Shown: positions 45,099-53,973, counted from the first letter of the stretch. The stretch: 64,000 nucleotides of DNA from Pyrodictiaceae archaeon (GCA_015521735.1 WANQ01000003.1:1-64000); one strand, 5' to 3'. Numbers and translations: made by a program. Notes: generated from the letters alone by a model not told the origin.

Positions 45099-46439
45099 TT
45101 GGCTCTAGAGAAATTACTGGTTACTCAGACTCCTCTCCCCCCACTAGGCGGTGGCAAGGTATGCTTCATTGATGATTCCAGTGCCCTTGGACTTCTACAA
45201 CTACCCTTGATAGCTTGTTTGCAAGGCTGCGTTAGGCTCCTAGGTGATGTTAGTAGAGAACTTAGACTTGTAGGTGTTGATGGTACTAGTATAGACTTAT
45301 ACCCTATTACTAGTAGTGTTGGAGAAAGGCTTAGAGCTCATACTCCAATCAACGAAGCTTCCACCATTGTTGACTGGGATATTCCACTAATTAGCTTAGA
45401 CTCTATTAAAGAGCTTATCAGCTTCCTTGGACTAGTCAAAGCAGGTGGAACTAGCTTAGTGAATCCTCTACCCTACGAGTTAGTAATTGAAGATATTGAA
45501 GGCTTAATTCATGGTCTTGAAGGTGGTGAAATCAGGATAATACACCCTGTTAAGCGTATTGTAGAGTCGAGTGCCAATACCGTTAAAGTCTATGGCAAAG
45601 TAGAGTGGAGAGGAGATAATATTCTAGTAGAGATAGATGATATCGCCGTAGTATTAAGTCCTTTTAAGCTAGCTAAGGTTGTTAGCGAACTCTATCCCGG
45701 TAATCGTAGTAGGATAGTAGTGTACTCCACTAATAACGATGTATTAATCCTAGGTAAAGATGAAGTAGTTATTAAGCCTTCACATAGGCTAACACTAAGA
45801 ATAAGCCACGGCTTATACAATCCATTACTTAAAGTACTCCAGCCACTAGCATTTGCGGAAACAAGGAAACATACTAGTATAGTTAGCTCCAAGATTATAT
45901 GCATAGTAGATGGCGTTAAGGAGACATGCATACATTCTACTAGTACACTTAAAGCAACCATAGCACCAGGAACACTAACCATAAACAAGGTAAACTCAAC
46001 CACAAGGATAAGTTATGGTAGAAGCATGTATACAGCAATTAATTCTCTCAGACAAACTCTGTTTCAATTAAACGGATTAGTAAGCATTAATGGCATATTA
46101 AGGTATGGTTATCTAAGAATTACACCATACACAGCTCTATTACTTAAAACATCATTCAACGTCAAGGAGAATATAGGAGTACTAAGCCTATACATACTTA
46201 ATACTACTGATAGAGTAGCTCAGGTAGAAGTAACATTACCTGCAAGAATAGTTAAAGCAAGCATAGTTAAGCTTGGAGAAAACATTGTAGACGAAGTTGA
46301 AGTAGACTATAACTCACTCATATTCCACATGGACAAGTACTCACTATACAGAATAGACTTATCCCTAAAGAAGCTTCCACTACTATTCCTAAAAGAACTT
46401 AGCAAAAGACCCTCCATATCAACTTATACTACTCCCTAG
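45099..46439 (+). CDS. large unknown protein, beta-rich
   Basis: A 446-residue protein with no signal peptide or membrane span that I can see. Its N-terminal 60 residues contain TPLPPLGGGKVCFIDDSSAL and several Cys. The C-terminal third is beta-rich (VAQVEVTLPARIVKASIV; YSLYRIDLSLKKL), somewhat like the last beta domain of alpha-mannosidase-type glycosidases, but no catalytic motif is seen. It is 17 bp after the 115-residue unknown protein and 50 bp before the PPP phosphatase, on the same strand. Confidence 0.6.
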   Translation: MALEKLLVTQTPLPPLGGGKVCFIDDSSALGLLQLPLIACLQGCVRLLGDVSRELRLVGVDGTSIDLYPITSSVGERLRAHTPINEASTIVDWDIPLISLDSIKELISFLGLVKAGGTSLVNPLPYELVIEDIEGLIHGLEGGEIRIIHPVKRIVESSANTVKVYGKVEWRGDNILVEIDDIAVVLSPFKLAKVVSELYPGNRSRIVVYSTNNDVLILGKDEVVIKPSHRLTLRISHGLYNPLLKVLQPLAFAETRKHTSIVSSKIICIVDGVKETCIHSTSTLKATIAPGTLTINKVNSTTRISYGRSMYTAINSLRQTLFQLNGLVSINGILRYGYLRITPYTALLLKTSFNVKENIGVLSLYILNTTDRVAQVEVTLPARIVKASIVKLGENIVDEVEVDYNSLIFHMDKYSLYRIDLSLKKLPLLFLKELSKRPSISTYTTP

Positions 46440-46488
46440 CAACTATTACTTCTTAGGTCAAGACAGCTATGTAGCTGAGGATGAAAAT

Positions 46489-47448
46489 ATGCCTACTCTA
46501 TCAGAAATAGTTAGGCAAGCACAATCTATGAGGACTCAGCCTAAACTACTAAGTGAGCTAGTAGAGGAATCTATATCCATACTAAGGGATGAAAGAAGTA
46601 ACTCTAATAATAGAGTTAATGGTGGTGTAATACTTCCATCCAACACCAGGTTTATAGTAATAGGTGATATTCACGGAGACTTTGATACACTAGTGAAGAT
46701 ATTGTCTAAAACAGATGCTATAAGATTCCTAGAAGATAAACGTGGCTACCTGGTATTCCTAGGCGACTACGTTGATAGAGGTAGAAGCCAGGTAGAGTCC
46801 GTCTCCCTAGTACTCTTATTGAAGAAGCATTATCCGGATAGAGTAGTAGTTCTAAGAGGTAATCATGAACCACCACCTGAACTACCACCATATCCTCACG
46901 ACTTCCCGTATGTTCTACAAGCATATTATGGTAGCCTAGGCATAGAGATATATAACAGGTTTAAGGAATGGTTCAACGAGCTACCATATGTTGCTATAGC
47001 TAAGAACGAAATATTATTCCTCCACGGAGGTCCACCAACAAGAGTTTTAGATGAGTGTAATGGTCTAGAGGATTGTTTAGGCCTAGAATCATATCCTCCA
47101 AGCATTAGCATATTAGAGGAAGTTCTATGGAATGATCCCGTAGAGTATATAGACTATACGGCTCCATCGCCTAGAGGTGCTGGTGTAGTATTCGGCCCTA
47201 AAGTTACGCGTAAAGTACTTGGATTACTAGGTGTTAAGGCGATTGTAAGAGGACATGAACCAGCTATGGAAGGCTATAAACTTAACCACGATGGAAGAGT
47301 TCTCACATTATTCTCAAGGCTAGGAGAACCATATTTTAACGAGAAGGCAGCATATATGGTTGTAGATACAAGAGTTCCGTCATGGGAGGTAGACTTAACA
47401 GAGTGGATTAGAAAGATAAGCGTAGATGAGGAACCCGAAGTTAGCTGA
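46489..47448 (+). CDS. PPP-family serine/threonine protein phosphatase
   Basis: A 319-residue metallophosphatase with all PPP hallmarks: GDIHGDFDTLVKIL near residue 60, GDYVDRGRSQVES near 90, and RGNHEPPPELPPYPHDF near 125. Later metal and phosphate ligands are in FLHGGPPTR and VRGHEPA. It resembles PP1/PP2A in the core. The ATG start has GAGG 8 nt upstream. Its last seven codons also carry the C box and first guide of a candidate sRNA. The substrate is unknown; the unknown genes upstream are candidates only by position. Confidence 0.92.
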   Translation: MPTLSEIVRQAQSMRTQPKLLSELVEESISILRDERSNSNNRVNGGVILPSNTRFIVIGDIHGDFDTLVKILSKTDAIRFLEDKRGYLVFLGDYVDRGRSQVESVSLVLLLKKHYPDRVVVLRGNHEPPPELPPYPHDFPYVLQAYYGSLGIEIYNRFKEWFNELPYVAIAKNEILFLHGGPPTRVLDECNGLEDCLGLESYPPSISILEEVLWNDPVEYIDYTAPSPRGAGVVFGPKVTRKVLGLLGVKAIVRGHEPAMEGYKLNHDGRVLTLFSRLGEPYFNEKAAYMVVDTRVPSWEVDLTEWIRKISVDEEPEVS

Positions 47449-47488
47449 AGGATAGTGAGTAGAGTGTGATGAAACCTCGTTGTACTGA
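47426..47488 (+). ncRNA. candidate C/D box sRNA overlapping the phosphatase stop codon
   Basis: C ATGAGGA (47426-47432), 12-nt guide ACCCGAAGTTAG, D' CTGA (47445-47448, which contains the gene's stop TGA), 17-nt spacer, C' GTGATGA (47466-47472, exact consensus), 12-nt guide AACCTCGTTGTA, D CTGA (47485-47488). The first guide is complementary to CTAACTTCGGGT, close to the 23S segment UAACUUCGGG near E. coli 1670-1680. The second target is not known. Overlap with an ORF end is a known habit of archaeal C/D sRNAs. Confidence 0.62.
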
Positions 47489-47500
47489 TACATTAAAGTT

Positions 47501-47839
47501 CTAAGCTCTATCTATTGGCGGACAAGTCTCCTCGTATCCTCTAAGTGTAGCACATGCATTACATATCTCTTTAGAGACCTCGTTAGGTGGAGCACCTTTC
47601 ACTAGCTTCTCGGCAATCTTTTTAATTAGAGCCTTAACTTGCTGGTTTCTCTCTATCATTTCCAGGTACTTCCTACCTCTTCTACCACTAACGTAGTTTG
47701 AAACAGCTGCAGGTGTTATACCCATTAGCTTAGCTGTAGCATATATGCTTAACTTGTACTCCTTTACAAGGATATATGCTGTGAGAGCCCTAATAGTCGG
47801 CAATATTTTCCTAACAGCTACTTCACATGGTAACTGCAT
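47501..47839 (-). CDS. HTH transcriptional regulator (COG2522-like)
   Basis: A 112-residue protein whose middle is a helix-turn-helix (YKLSIYATAKLMGITPAAVSNYVSGRRG). It is followed by a helical region with Cys residues (EICNACATLRG; EETCPP) that could sense redox or bind metal. It matches the predicted archaeal regulators of the COG2522 type. It is divergent from the disulfide oxidoreductase gene and shares its TATA region, so control of that gene is plausible but not shown. Confidence 0.78.
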   Translation of the reverse strand: MQLPCEVAVRKILPTIRALTAYILVKEYKLSIYATAKLMGITPAAVSNYVSGRRGRKYLEMIERNQQVKALIKKIAEKLVKGAPPNEVSKEICNACATLRGYEETCPPIDRA

Positions 47840-47877
47840 TCCCTATTCCTCCTACTTAGAAGGTTATGTAAGTTAAA

Positions 47878-47883
47878 TATATA
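47878..47883. promoter_or_regulatory. symmetric TATA box between the HTH regulator and the disulfide oxidoreductase
   Basis: TATATA within GTTAAATATATAAAC is about 42 bp from the regulator start (47839) and about 42 bp from the oxidoreductase ATG (47923). The core is near-symmetric and could serve both directions. The equal distances also support 47923 as the real start. Confidence 0.5.
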
Positions 47884-47922
47884 AACTTTAACGCTGTGAA
47901 AATGGGGGAGGGTAGGATAACT

Positions 47923-48678
47923 ATGGCTTCAAGAAGCAGTAACGTAAGTGATGAGGAAGTTACACCAGTAGACCTTTCAGCTGTAGAGCAAGTTAGAGTA
48001 GAGTTTACGGAAGAAGATAGAGAAGCATTGAGGGAAGCATTAGAGGATATGGTTGAACCAGTAGACATCTACGTATTCAAAGCATCCAAGTGCCCTACAT
48101 GCGGTGAAGCATTAAAACTAGTAAGCACTATAGTGGAAGAAGCACCTGAACGCCCAGGTAAGGGCAAGCTACTAAGACTACACGTATATGATAGAGACGA
48201 GCACTCGGAATTCTTCAACAAGTTCAAGGTTAATAGAGTTCCAACAGTAGCATTAGTAGATGGCTATGTGAGATGGACTGGAACACCTAGCGGTGAAGAG
48301 ATTAGAGCACTTGTTGAAACAATTATAAGGATTAGTGAAGGCGAGTCACAGCTAGAGGAATCAACTAAGAGAAAAATTAGAGAGAAACTAAACAACGAGG
48401 TCTACATAGAAGTAATAGTTACACCCTCATGTCCTTATTGCCCCTATGCGGCACTACTTGCTAACATGATAGCATATGAGGCATGGAAGGCTGGTAAGCC
48501 ATTAGTAACAGCTGATACCGTTGAAGCATACGAGAACATGGATATAGCCTACAAATACCAGGTCATGAGCGTACCCACGATAGCAATCAACGGTATAGTA
48601 ACATATATAGGGGTACCACACGAAGAAGACTTCATAGAAAGAATATTATCCATGTCGAGGATAAAATACAAAAGATAA
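47923..48678 (+). CDS. protein disulfide oxidoreductase (two thioredoxin folds)
   Basis: A glutaredoxin-like archaeal PDO (251 aa from the ATG at 47923, which follows GGGAGGGT; the track's 47896 start lies ahead of this site). Two thioredoxin units each carry a CxxC: KCPTCGEALK in the first and SCPYCPYAAL in the second. Each has the cis-Pro (NRVPTVALVDG; MSVPTIAING). It forms or reshuffles disulfides in the cytoplasm of hyperthermophiles. It is convergent with the ribonucleotide reductase gene, to which it could donate electrons. Confidence 0.93.
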   Translation: MASRSSNVSDEEVTPVDLSAVEQVRVEFTEEDREALREALEDMVEPVDIYVFKASKCPTCGEALKLVSTIVEEAPERPGKGKLLRLHVYDRDEHSEFFNKFKVNRVPTVALVDGYVRWTGTPSGEEIRALVETIIRISEGESQLEESTKRKIREKLNNEVYIEVIVTPSCPYCPYAALLANMIAYEAWKAGKPLVTADTVEAYENMDIAYKYQVMSVPTIAINGIVTYIGVPHEEDFIERILSMSRIKYKR

Positions 48679-48712
48679 AGGCTAAAACACTAGGCTCAAT
48701 AAGCTAAGACTG

Positions 48713-48717
48713 TTTTT
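48713..48717 (+). terminator. T-run terminator after the disulfide oxidoreductase
   Basis: TTTTT lies 35 nt past the stop at 48678, in the 70-bp convergent spacer before the end of nrdJ. No hairpin precedes it, as is usual for archaeal terminators. Confidence 0.35.
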
Positions 48718-48748
48718 ATAAGAAACTATGTGAAAACTCGTAGAATAG

Positions 48749-51700
48749 TCATATATCACAGGTTGGGCATCCACCAGCATATTCTTCCGATACAGCTATG
48801 TATTCTTTCTTGCCTATTCTAAAACGTTTTGGAGTTATTCTTGTTTCAACTACTTGTTCTCTCTTAGCTCTAGTTCTCATGTCTTTTACGATAACAGGTT
48901 TCTCGACTTCTGCTTTCTCCTTCTTCTCCCTTTCCTTTTCCTGTGTCTTTAACCCGAAGTATATTACTTGTTCTCTCCTAGACTTATCACGGTATACTGT
49001 TATACCCTTACATCCAAGTTTCCATGCAAGTATGTAGGCATTCCACACATCTTCTACACTAGCCTCATACCTCATATTAATGGTCTTAGATACGGCGGCA
49101 TCAATCCATTGCTGCCATGCTGCTTGGTGTAGTATATGCCATACTGGTTCTATGTCGTGGGCTGTGCGGAATAGTTTCTTAAGTGTACGTGGTATGAATG
49201 GTAGGTGAGCTATACTACCTGTTTTAGCTATTTCTTCTATTAGTTCTGGTTCATCCATTTCGTAGCGTCTAAGGTATTCTAGGAATAAGCGGTCTACTTC
49301 TAGGAATGTTCCAACACTAACATGTCTCATGAAGGCTAATGCGAATATTGGCTCAATACTACTTGTTGTACCAGCAATAATACTAATACTACCAGTAGGA
49401 GCAATACTTAGCAATGCAGCGTTTCTTAGCCCGTGCTCGTACATTAACTTCTCAACTAAACCCCAGTTTACTTCAGGTCTCTCAGCTACAAGTCTTACAG
49501 CTTTCTCGGAGGGCTTATCCTCTATTCCAGCAGTCTCTAAGAGCTCTGTTAAGCTACGAGCAGTCCACCACATTGGACGGTAAAGTCTAGGGTTCCATGC
49601 AGGGAATACTCCCTTCTCCATTGCAAGCTCTATGCTTGCTAGATAGGCGTTATAAGCTATCCATTCTGCTAGATGGTATGCAAGGTATACTGCGTCAACG
49701 CTATCATATCTTATCCCCAGCTTGACTAGCATGTGCGCCCACCCCATGACGCCTAGTCCTATCTTCCTTGTACGCTTATTCGCTTCCTCAATCTGCTTTA
49801 ATGGGTGCTTATTAGCGTCTATAACGTTGTCAAGGAATCTTACTGCAACTCTAATATCTCTAGCTAAGCCTTCCCAGTCAACATGAGGCTCTCCATCCTT
49901 GCCGTAGACAACGTATTTTTCAAGATTAAGGCTACCAAGATTACAGTTCTCCCATGGGAGTAAAGGCTCCTCTCCACAATTATGGTTTACGAAGCCATTA
50001 GCTATGTATTTATGATATACTGGAACTGTGAAGTCGTAGAACTCTCTTATACCAGCGTCTTCAACTAATACTATTTTCTCAAATACTATACGTCCATTAT
50101 CGTCTACTACTTCTACTAGGTCTCCTACTCTTATATTCTTCGCCTCAACCCACTCAGTAACAGCTTCTCCTCTAACAAGTCTTTTTACTGAGAACTTGTG
50201 GTCATGTGTAACAGTTATCTCTCTCCCAGTCTCTGTTCTAACACGAATACCTGGTTTACGTCCAATACGCCATACCCATGCCTTAGCTACTATTCCTCCT
50301 GGAACAACTATCCTAGTAGGGTAGGCGTAGGGTTCTCCCCCCTCACCTAACACGTCCTTACTAGTTGCTACAGCTACTGGTCTACTATTCCTTTTTGCTT
50401 CCTCGTATACTTCTTTAGCTGTTTTCCATCCTTGTGGTGTTAGTATTCTTGTATCACCGCTTACACAGGGGTTGGTTGCTGTTATTTTGCCTAGGTACCA
50501 TACCGGGTGTCTACGGTTTATTTCATCCATGAATAGCATTCCAGGGTCTCCGCCCTCCCATGCGCCCTTAACTATTTCGTAGAATAGTTGTCTAGCGTTC
50601 ACGGTCTTGGTTATAGCGTTCTCGTTTTCAGCTATAGCGTATGCTTCATCAAGTGTTATGATGAGGGATTCGTCTAGTGGTATAGTCCAGTCGTGTTCTT
50701 CTAGTTCGTCTAGTATGATTTCCTGTACCCATTCCTCGTCTATGCTATGCCTAGCTCTAACTATAGCATAGTATCTTGAATCATAGTGTTCGCCTGGTCT
50801 TAGGAAGGTTTTCCTAGGGTTTACTAGCCTCCACTCCCTACCCTCTAGTACAGCCTCCATGAACTTATCGTAGACTCCTACGCTTATGTTAAAGTTCTGT
50901 AGAAACCTCTCCTTAGCCTCACCTGTCTTAGCCTTAATGAACTCCTCTATATCCGGGTGCCATACATGCATTACACCCATATTAGCTCCACGTCTACGAC
51001 CACCCTGCTTAATAACATCGGTTACAGTATCAAACAACTTCATAAAGCTTAACGGGCCACTTGCTACACCAGCTGTACTTGCAACCATGTCTCCTTTAGG
51101 TCTTAGCTCACTGAAGTCAAACCCTGTTCCACCACCCTGTTGCTGTATTAGTGCTGTAGCACGTACAGCATCCATAATTCCTTCTCCATCAGGTGTTGTC
51201 AAAGCATCTCTTACAGGTATAACGAAGCAAGCAGATAGAATACCTAGCCTTGTCTCAGCATTCATAAGTGTAGGCGAGTTCGGTATAAATCTTAGCTCAC
51301 TAAGGATACGGTAGAACTCGTCTTCTATCTTCTTAACCTCTTCTTCACTCTTACCGTAAAGATACTCTACTCTAGCAAGATGCCTTGCTACACGACGGAA
51401 CAACATCTGTGGAGTCTCCTTAATCCTACCAGTCTCTGGATCCTTAAGCAAATACCTTATCTCTAGCAACTTGAGGGCATTATATGTTAGCTCCAAGTCC
51501 TTAGGGTCAAAATCCTTCCACTTACCCTTACCATAAACTTGATTATATATTCTAGCAAGCAGGTAACGCTTAGCAGCTTCCTCCCATTTAGGATTACGTA
51601 TAATTCTAGAAATCATGGCCTTTTCTACTAGATCACTAATCTCGCGTGTAGAAACTTCTCCACGATCCTCAATAGATTTTAATACTTCTACAACAATGTC

Positions 51701-51859
51701 TTCAACATCTTCATTACTAAGACCAGCACCTAGAACAGCCTTTGATACACTAAGTCTGAGTTTCTCTACATTGAATTTTACTCTTCTACCACTTAGCCTC
51801 TTAGACACCATGGTACCCTTAACTGCTATTACTTGTGTACGCTCTCTCTCATAAGACAT
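48749..51859 (-). CDS. nrdJ: adenosylcobalamin-dependent ribonucleotide reductase with intein
   Basis: Class II reductase that makes deoxynucleotides (1036 aa precursor, about 873 aa after splicing). An ATP-cone opens the protein ([19 protein letters not shown]), then [28 protein letters not shown] and [19 protein letters not shown] (in parts). The active-site block [21 protein letters not shown] is split by the intein. [19 protein letters not shown] follows. The C-terminal GGCPTCDI gives the redox Cys pair. No NrdB gene is present, in line with class II. The 433-bp region upstream holds several inverted repeats. Confidence 0.95.
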   Translation of the reverse strand: MSYERERTQVIAVKGTMVSKRLSGRRVKFNVEKLRLSVSKAVLGAGLSNEDVEDIVVEVLKSIEDRGEVSTREISDLVEKAMISRIIRNPKWEEAAKRYLLARIYNQVYGKGKWKDFDPKDLELTYNALKLLEIRYLLKDPETGRIKETPQMLFRRVARHLARVEYLYGKSEEEVKKIEDEFYRILSELRFIPNSPTLMNAETRLGILSACFVIPVRDALTTPDGEGIMDAVRATALIQQQGGGTGFDFSELRPKGDMVASTAGVASGPLSFMKLFDTVTDVIKQGGRRRGANMGVMHVWHPDIEEFIKAKTGEAKERFLQNFNISVGVYDKFMEAVLEGREWRLVNPRKTFLRPGEHYDSRYYAIVRARHSIDEEWVQEIILDELEEHDWTIPLDESLIITLDEAYAIAENENAITKTVNARQLFYEIVKGAWEGGDPGMLFMDEINRRHPVWYLGKITATNPCVSGDTRILTPQGWKTAKEVYEEAKRNSRPVAVATSKDVLGEGGEPYAYPTRIVVPGGIVAKAWVWRIGRKPGIRVRTETGREITVTHDHKFSVKRLVRGEAVTEWVEAKNIRVGDLVEVVDDNGRIVFEKIVLVEDAGIREFYDFTVPVYHKYIANGFVNHNCGEEPLLPWENCNLGSLNLEKYVVYGKDGEPHVDWEGLARDIRVAVRFLDNVIDANKHPLKQIEEANKRTRKIGLGVMGWAHMLVKLGIRYDSVDAVYLAYHLAEWIAYNAYLASIELAMEKGVFPAWNPRLYRPMWWTARSLTELLETAGIEDKPSEKAVRLVAERPEVNWGLVEKLMYEHGLRNAALLSIAPTGSISIIAGTTSSIEPIFALAFMRHVSVGTFLEVDRLFLEYLRRYEMDEPELIEEIAKTGSIAHLPFIPRTLKKLFRTAHDIEPVWHILHQAAWQQWIDAAVSKTINMRYEASVEDVWNAYILAWKLGCKGITVYRDKSRREQVIYFGLKTQEKEREKKEKAEVEKPVIVKDMRTRAKREQVVETRITPKRFRIGKKEYIAVSEEYAGGCPTCDI
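49979..50467 (-). mobile_element. mini-intein in NrdJ (163 residues, no homing endonuclease)
   Basis: Residues 465-627 of the precursor. It starts with Cys after ATNP ([14 protein letters not shown], block A). It has block B ([14 protein letters not shown], with TxxH), block F ([18 protein letters not shown]) and ends FVNHN before the next Cys (block G). The flanks rejoin as NP-CGEEPL, the conserved reductase active site. There is no dodecapeptide endonuclease motif between B and F. Splicing-competent by its residues; the element can no longer home by itself. Confidence 0.93.
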
Positions 51860-52292
51860 ACTCTACTCACCAGCGCTAATAAACGACTATTACTGAGGAG
51901 ATTAGTAAGCCAATCCTATATTGCTCATAGGGTAAGACCCCTCACAGCTCAATACGAGTATTATCCTGTATCAGATACATGGCCCAGTTACTATCAACTA
52001 GATAGGTTTACGCTAAGATTCTTGACTTCATGAACACTAGTTATTAGGTTATTCGGATAACTAGTACCTGGAGAGTGTTTAGCGAAAGTATTAATCAAGT
52101 CTAAATAGCTTAACCAATTGTTTAAAGCCATACCCTATGCCTAGAACTCTAGGGTAATACACAGTATTACTTTGGATACACCACTATAGTTAAAACGTTT
52201 AATGAGCTAGCAAGTAGCTAAGCTACTAGTGTTCGCTCCATTTAGGGGGGAGAGCTTATAACCTGCTAGTAACACCTTATGATTGTAGGTGA
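51860..52292. repeat. 433-bp intergenic region with four inverted repeats
   Basis: No convincing gene lies between nrdJ and the next ORF. It contains ACTAGTTAT/ATAACTAGT with a 12-nt loop (52036-52065), CCTAGA/TCTAGG (52140-52153), GTAATAC/GTATTAC (52154-52170) and AGTAGCT-A-AGCTACT (52213-52227). A CTCCATTTAGGGGGG stretch lies near 52237. These could be operators for nrdJ, structured leader elements or relics; I cannot tell which. Confidence 0.45.
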
Positions 52293-52301
52293 ATGCTACT
52301 A

Positions 52302-52622
52302 ATGTATGATGAAGATGAACTTGTTGATATAGTAGATAGCTATATTGGCGAGATGATTGAAAGAGTAGTAACAAAGTATGGCTATGACGTTGACCTAGCT
52401 GAGGAATACTACGAACTCCTCACATACATTACTAAGAAGCTTGTTAAGGCATGGTTTAATGGTAGGAAGCCTGATGCAAGTGAACTAGAAGCTAAGCTAA
52501 GGTATATTAGGAGAAAGTATCCTAGGAGGCTAAATATTCTATTAAGCTACCTCGTGTCAAGGTATATTAGAGCACGTAATAGATATGTTTACGGCTTACA
52601 AAGAAGAGATGATTTAAGATAG
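52302..52622 (+). CDS. small acidic/basic helical protein, unknown
   Basis: About 106 residues, all helix-prone. The first half is acidic (DEDELVDIVDSYIGEMIERVV), the second basic (AKLRYIRRKYPRRLNILLS). It ends YGLQRRDDLR. I prefer the ATG at 52302, 9 nt after AGGTGA, over the one at 52293 that touches it. There is no recognised family. It is followed by a hairpin (52650-52672) and a promoter region for a separate transcript. Confidence 0.6.
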   Translation: MYDEDELVDIVDSYIGEMIERVVTKYGYDVDLAEEYYELLTYITKKLVKAWFNGRKPDASELEAKLRYIRRKYPRRLNILLSYLVSRYIRARNRYVYGLQRRDDLR

Positions 52623-52649
52623 TAGTTTCAAATCATATTAACATGTTGC

Positions 52650-52672
52650 CTCTACTCTACTGGAGTAGGGGT
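52650..52672 (+). repeat. hairpin after the 52302-52622 gene
   Basis: CCTCTACTC / GAGTAGGGG with a 5-nt loop gives 9 pairs, one of them G-U. It is 28 nt past the stop. It may protect the 3' end of the mRNA or belong to a small RNA. A TATA-like TTTTATAAAG lies at 52690. Confidence 0.35.
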
Positions 52673-52769
52673 ATGACTGCTTCTTACACTTTTATAAAGG
52701 TAGTTTATAGTAATAGTAGTCTACGAGCAAGGTGTACTACATCAATTAAACTCTACTTTAAATCTACTC

Positions 52770-52776
52770 TATAAAA
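52770..52776 (+). promoter_or_regulatory. TATA box of the zinc-ribbon gene, leaderless transcript likely
   Basis: TATAAAA lies about 25 bp upstream of the TTG start at 52799. This places the transcript start at or next to the codon, so the mRNA would be leaderless. No ribosome binding site precedes the TTG. Confidence 0.45.
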
Positions 52777-52798
52777 GTGTTAGAAGAGGATACATTCA

Positions 52799-53617
52799 TT
52801 GCCACGTAGAAGACGTAGATCAAGTAAAGAAGCAACTTCAAGTACACAACAAGCCACTAAGACTAGGAGAACTAGGCGTACAAGGCGTAAGAAAACTATA
52901 AATGTAGAAGAATATGTTAGAAGCATTGTCAAAGATGTAGCAGAAAGACTTGGACTAGATCTTCTAGGATTAAAGGAGGAAGAATACTATGAAGTTCTAG
53001 GCCCAGCAATTGAGATGGTGCTAGGTGAAGCAACCTATAAGCCTAAGGTAGATCAAATAGTAAGTAGGCTTCAAAGACACTACGATAACGTAGCAGAAGT
53101 AATTTCAGCAAACCTAGTTAGGTTAAAGGATAACTTTACACCAGAACAACTAGAATTCATTATATCATATGGTAGACGTGTTGCTGCTGGAGCAGTTCAA
53201 AAACTCTATAAGGAAGCAGTAAAAATGGGTAGAGAAGACCTAGTATCACAGCTTAGACAAGTATGGCATGAATATGGAAGGCCTACACCCATACCCTGCC
53301 CTAAATGTGGTTTTAGAGCTGTTCTACCAGACTTAACATGTTTTGTATGTGGTGCTGTACTGTCTGAGAAGGAGGTTAAGAAAGCAGTTGACTTTGAAGC
53401 TCTTCTTAAAGAATTTGCTGAAACAGCTAGTATAGATGAGATTAGAGAAGCAGTTGAACGTGGATATGTTCTCCTAGGAGAATATGTTAAAGCCCCTACA
53501 GCTAATAGAGATCCATGGGATATCGAAATATTCTTGTCAAGAGATGAAAGAGATTATTTAAGGAAGAAGCTACTTGAGAAAAGACTAGAGAAACTAGGTA
53601 AGGAGAAAACTACATGA
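52799..53617 (+). CDS. zinc-ribbon protein with basic N-terminal tail, unknown
   Basis: A 272-residue protein. The first 35 residues are Arg/Lys/Ser/Thr-rich and disordered ([25 protein letters not shown]). A helical domain follows, then a zinc ribbon (CPKCGFRAVLPDLTCFVCG) near residue 165, and a helical C-terminal part with SIDEIREAVERGYVLLGEYV. The basic tail suggests nucleic acid binding. No family recognised. It overlaps the thioredoxin-like gene by 4 bp (ATGA). Confidence 0.7.
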   Translation: MPRRRRRSSKEATSSTQQATKTRRTRRTRRKKTINVEEYVRSIVKDVAERLGLDLLGLKEEEYYEVLGPAIEMVLGEATYKPKVDQIVSRLQRHYDNVAEVISANLVRLKDNFTPEQLEFIISYGRRVAAGAVQKLYKEAVKMGREDLVSQLRQVWHEYGRPTPIPCPKCGFRAVLPDLTCFVCGAVLSEKEVKKAVDFEALLKEFAETASIDEIREAVERGYVLLGEYVKAPTANRDPWDIEIFLSRDERDYLRKKLLEKRLEKLGKEKTT

Positions 53618-53973
53618 TCAATACAAGTAGTATTGACGAGTTAAGAGAAGTAATTAGTAGGTTCAGAATAGTACTAGTAGCATTCATTGACAAGAAATCA
53701 GATTATTACAACATAGCTCGTGTACTAAGGTTTTTCGAGAGAATAAGAGAACCGAGTATCTACTCAATAATTTTTACTATAACGGATAGTAATAGAGATA
53801 GAGTACTATCAGAGCTAGGAGTTAAGGATATACCAACCATAAGACTATATGTTGATGGCAACATAGTGCTTGAGCAATACGGGGTTTTCGACTCCTATAA
53901 TAGCAATCTCTACGCCTTAAAGGAAGGTGTGAAATCTGTTCTAAAATCTAGGGGGATAAGATTTCTAATTTAA
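53614..53973 (+). CDS. thioredoxin-fold protein without CxxC
   Basis: A 119-residue protein with the thioredoxin-fold order: IVLVAFIDKKSDYYNIARVL, then ELGVKDIPTIRLYVDGNIV with the cis-Pro, then a C-terminal helix. The active-site CxxC is replaced by KKSD, so it cannot act as a thiol oxidoreductase. It may be a binding or scaffolding version. Coupled by ATGA to the zinc-ribbon gene and overlapping the convergent Ncs6-like gene by 26 bp. Confidence 0.65.
   Translation: MINTSSIDELREVISRFRIVLVAFIDKKSDYYNIARVLRFFERIREPSIYSIIFTITDSNRDRVLSELGVKDIPTIRLYVDGNIVLEQYGVFDSYNSNLYALKEGVKSVLKSRGIRFLI

Noticed and set aside
51833-52033. 66-aa ORF upstream of nrdJ
   Set aside because: Starts inside nrdJ on the other strand, has no binding site and shows no protein-like pattern.
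52237-52252. ORB-like origin site at CTCCATTTAGGGGGG
   Set aside because: It keeps only CTCCA and the G-run; the central GTGGAAAC of ORB sites is missing.
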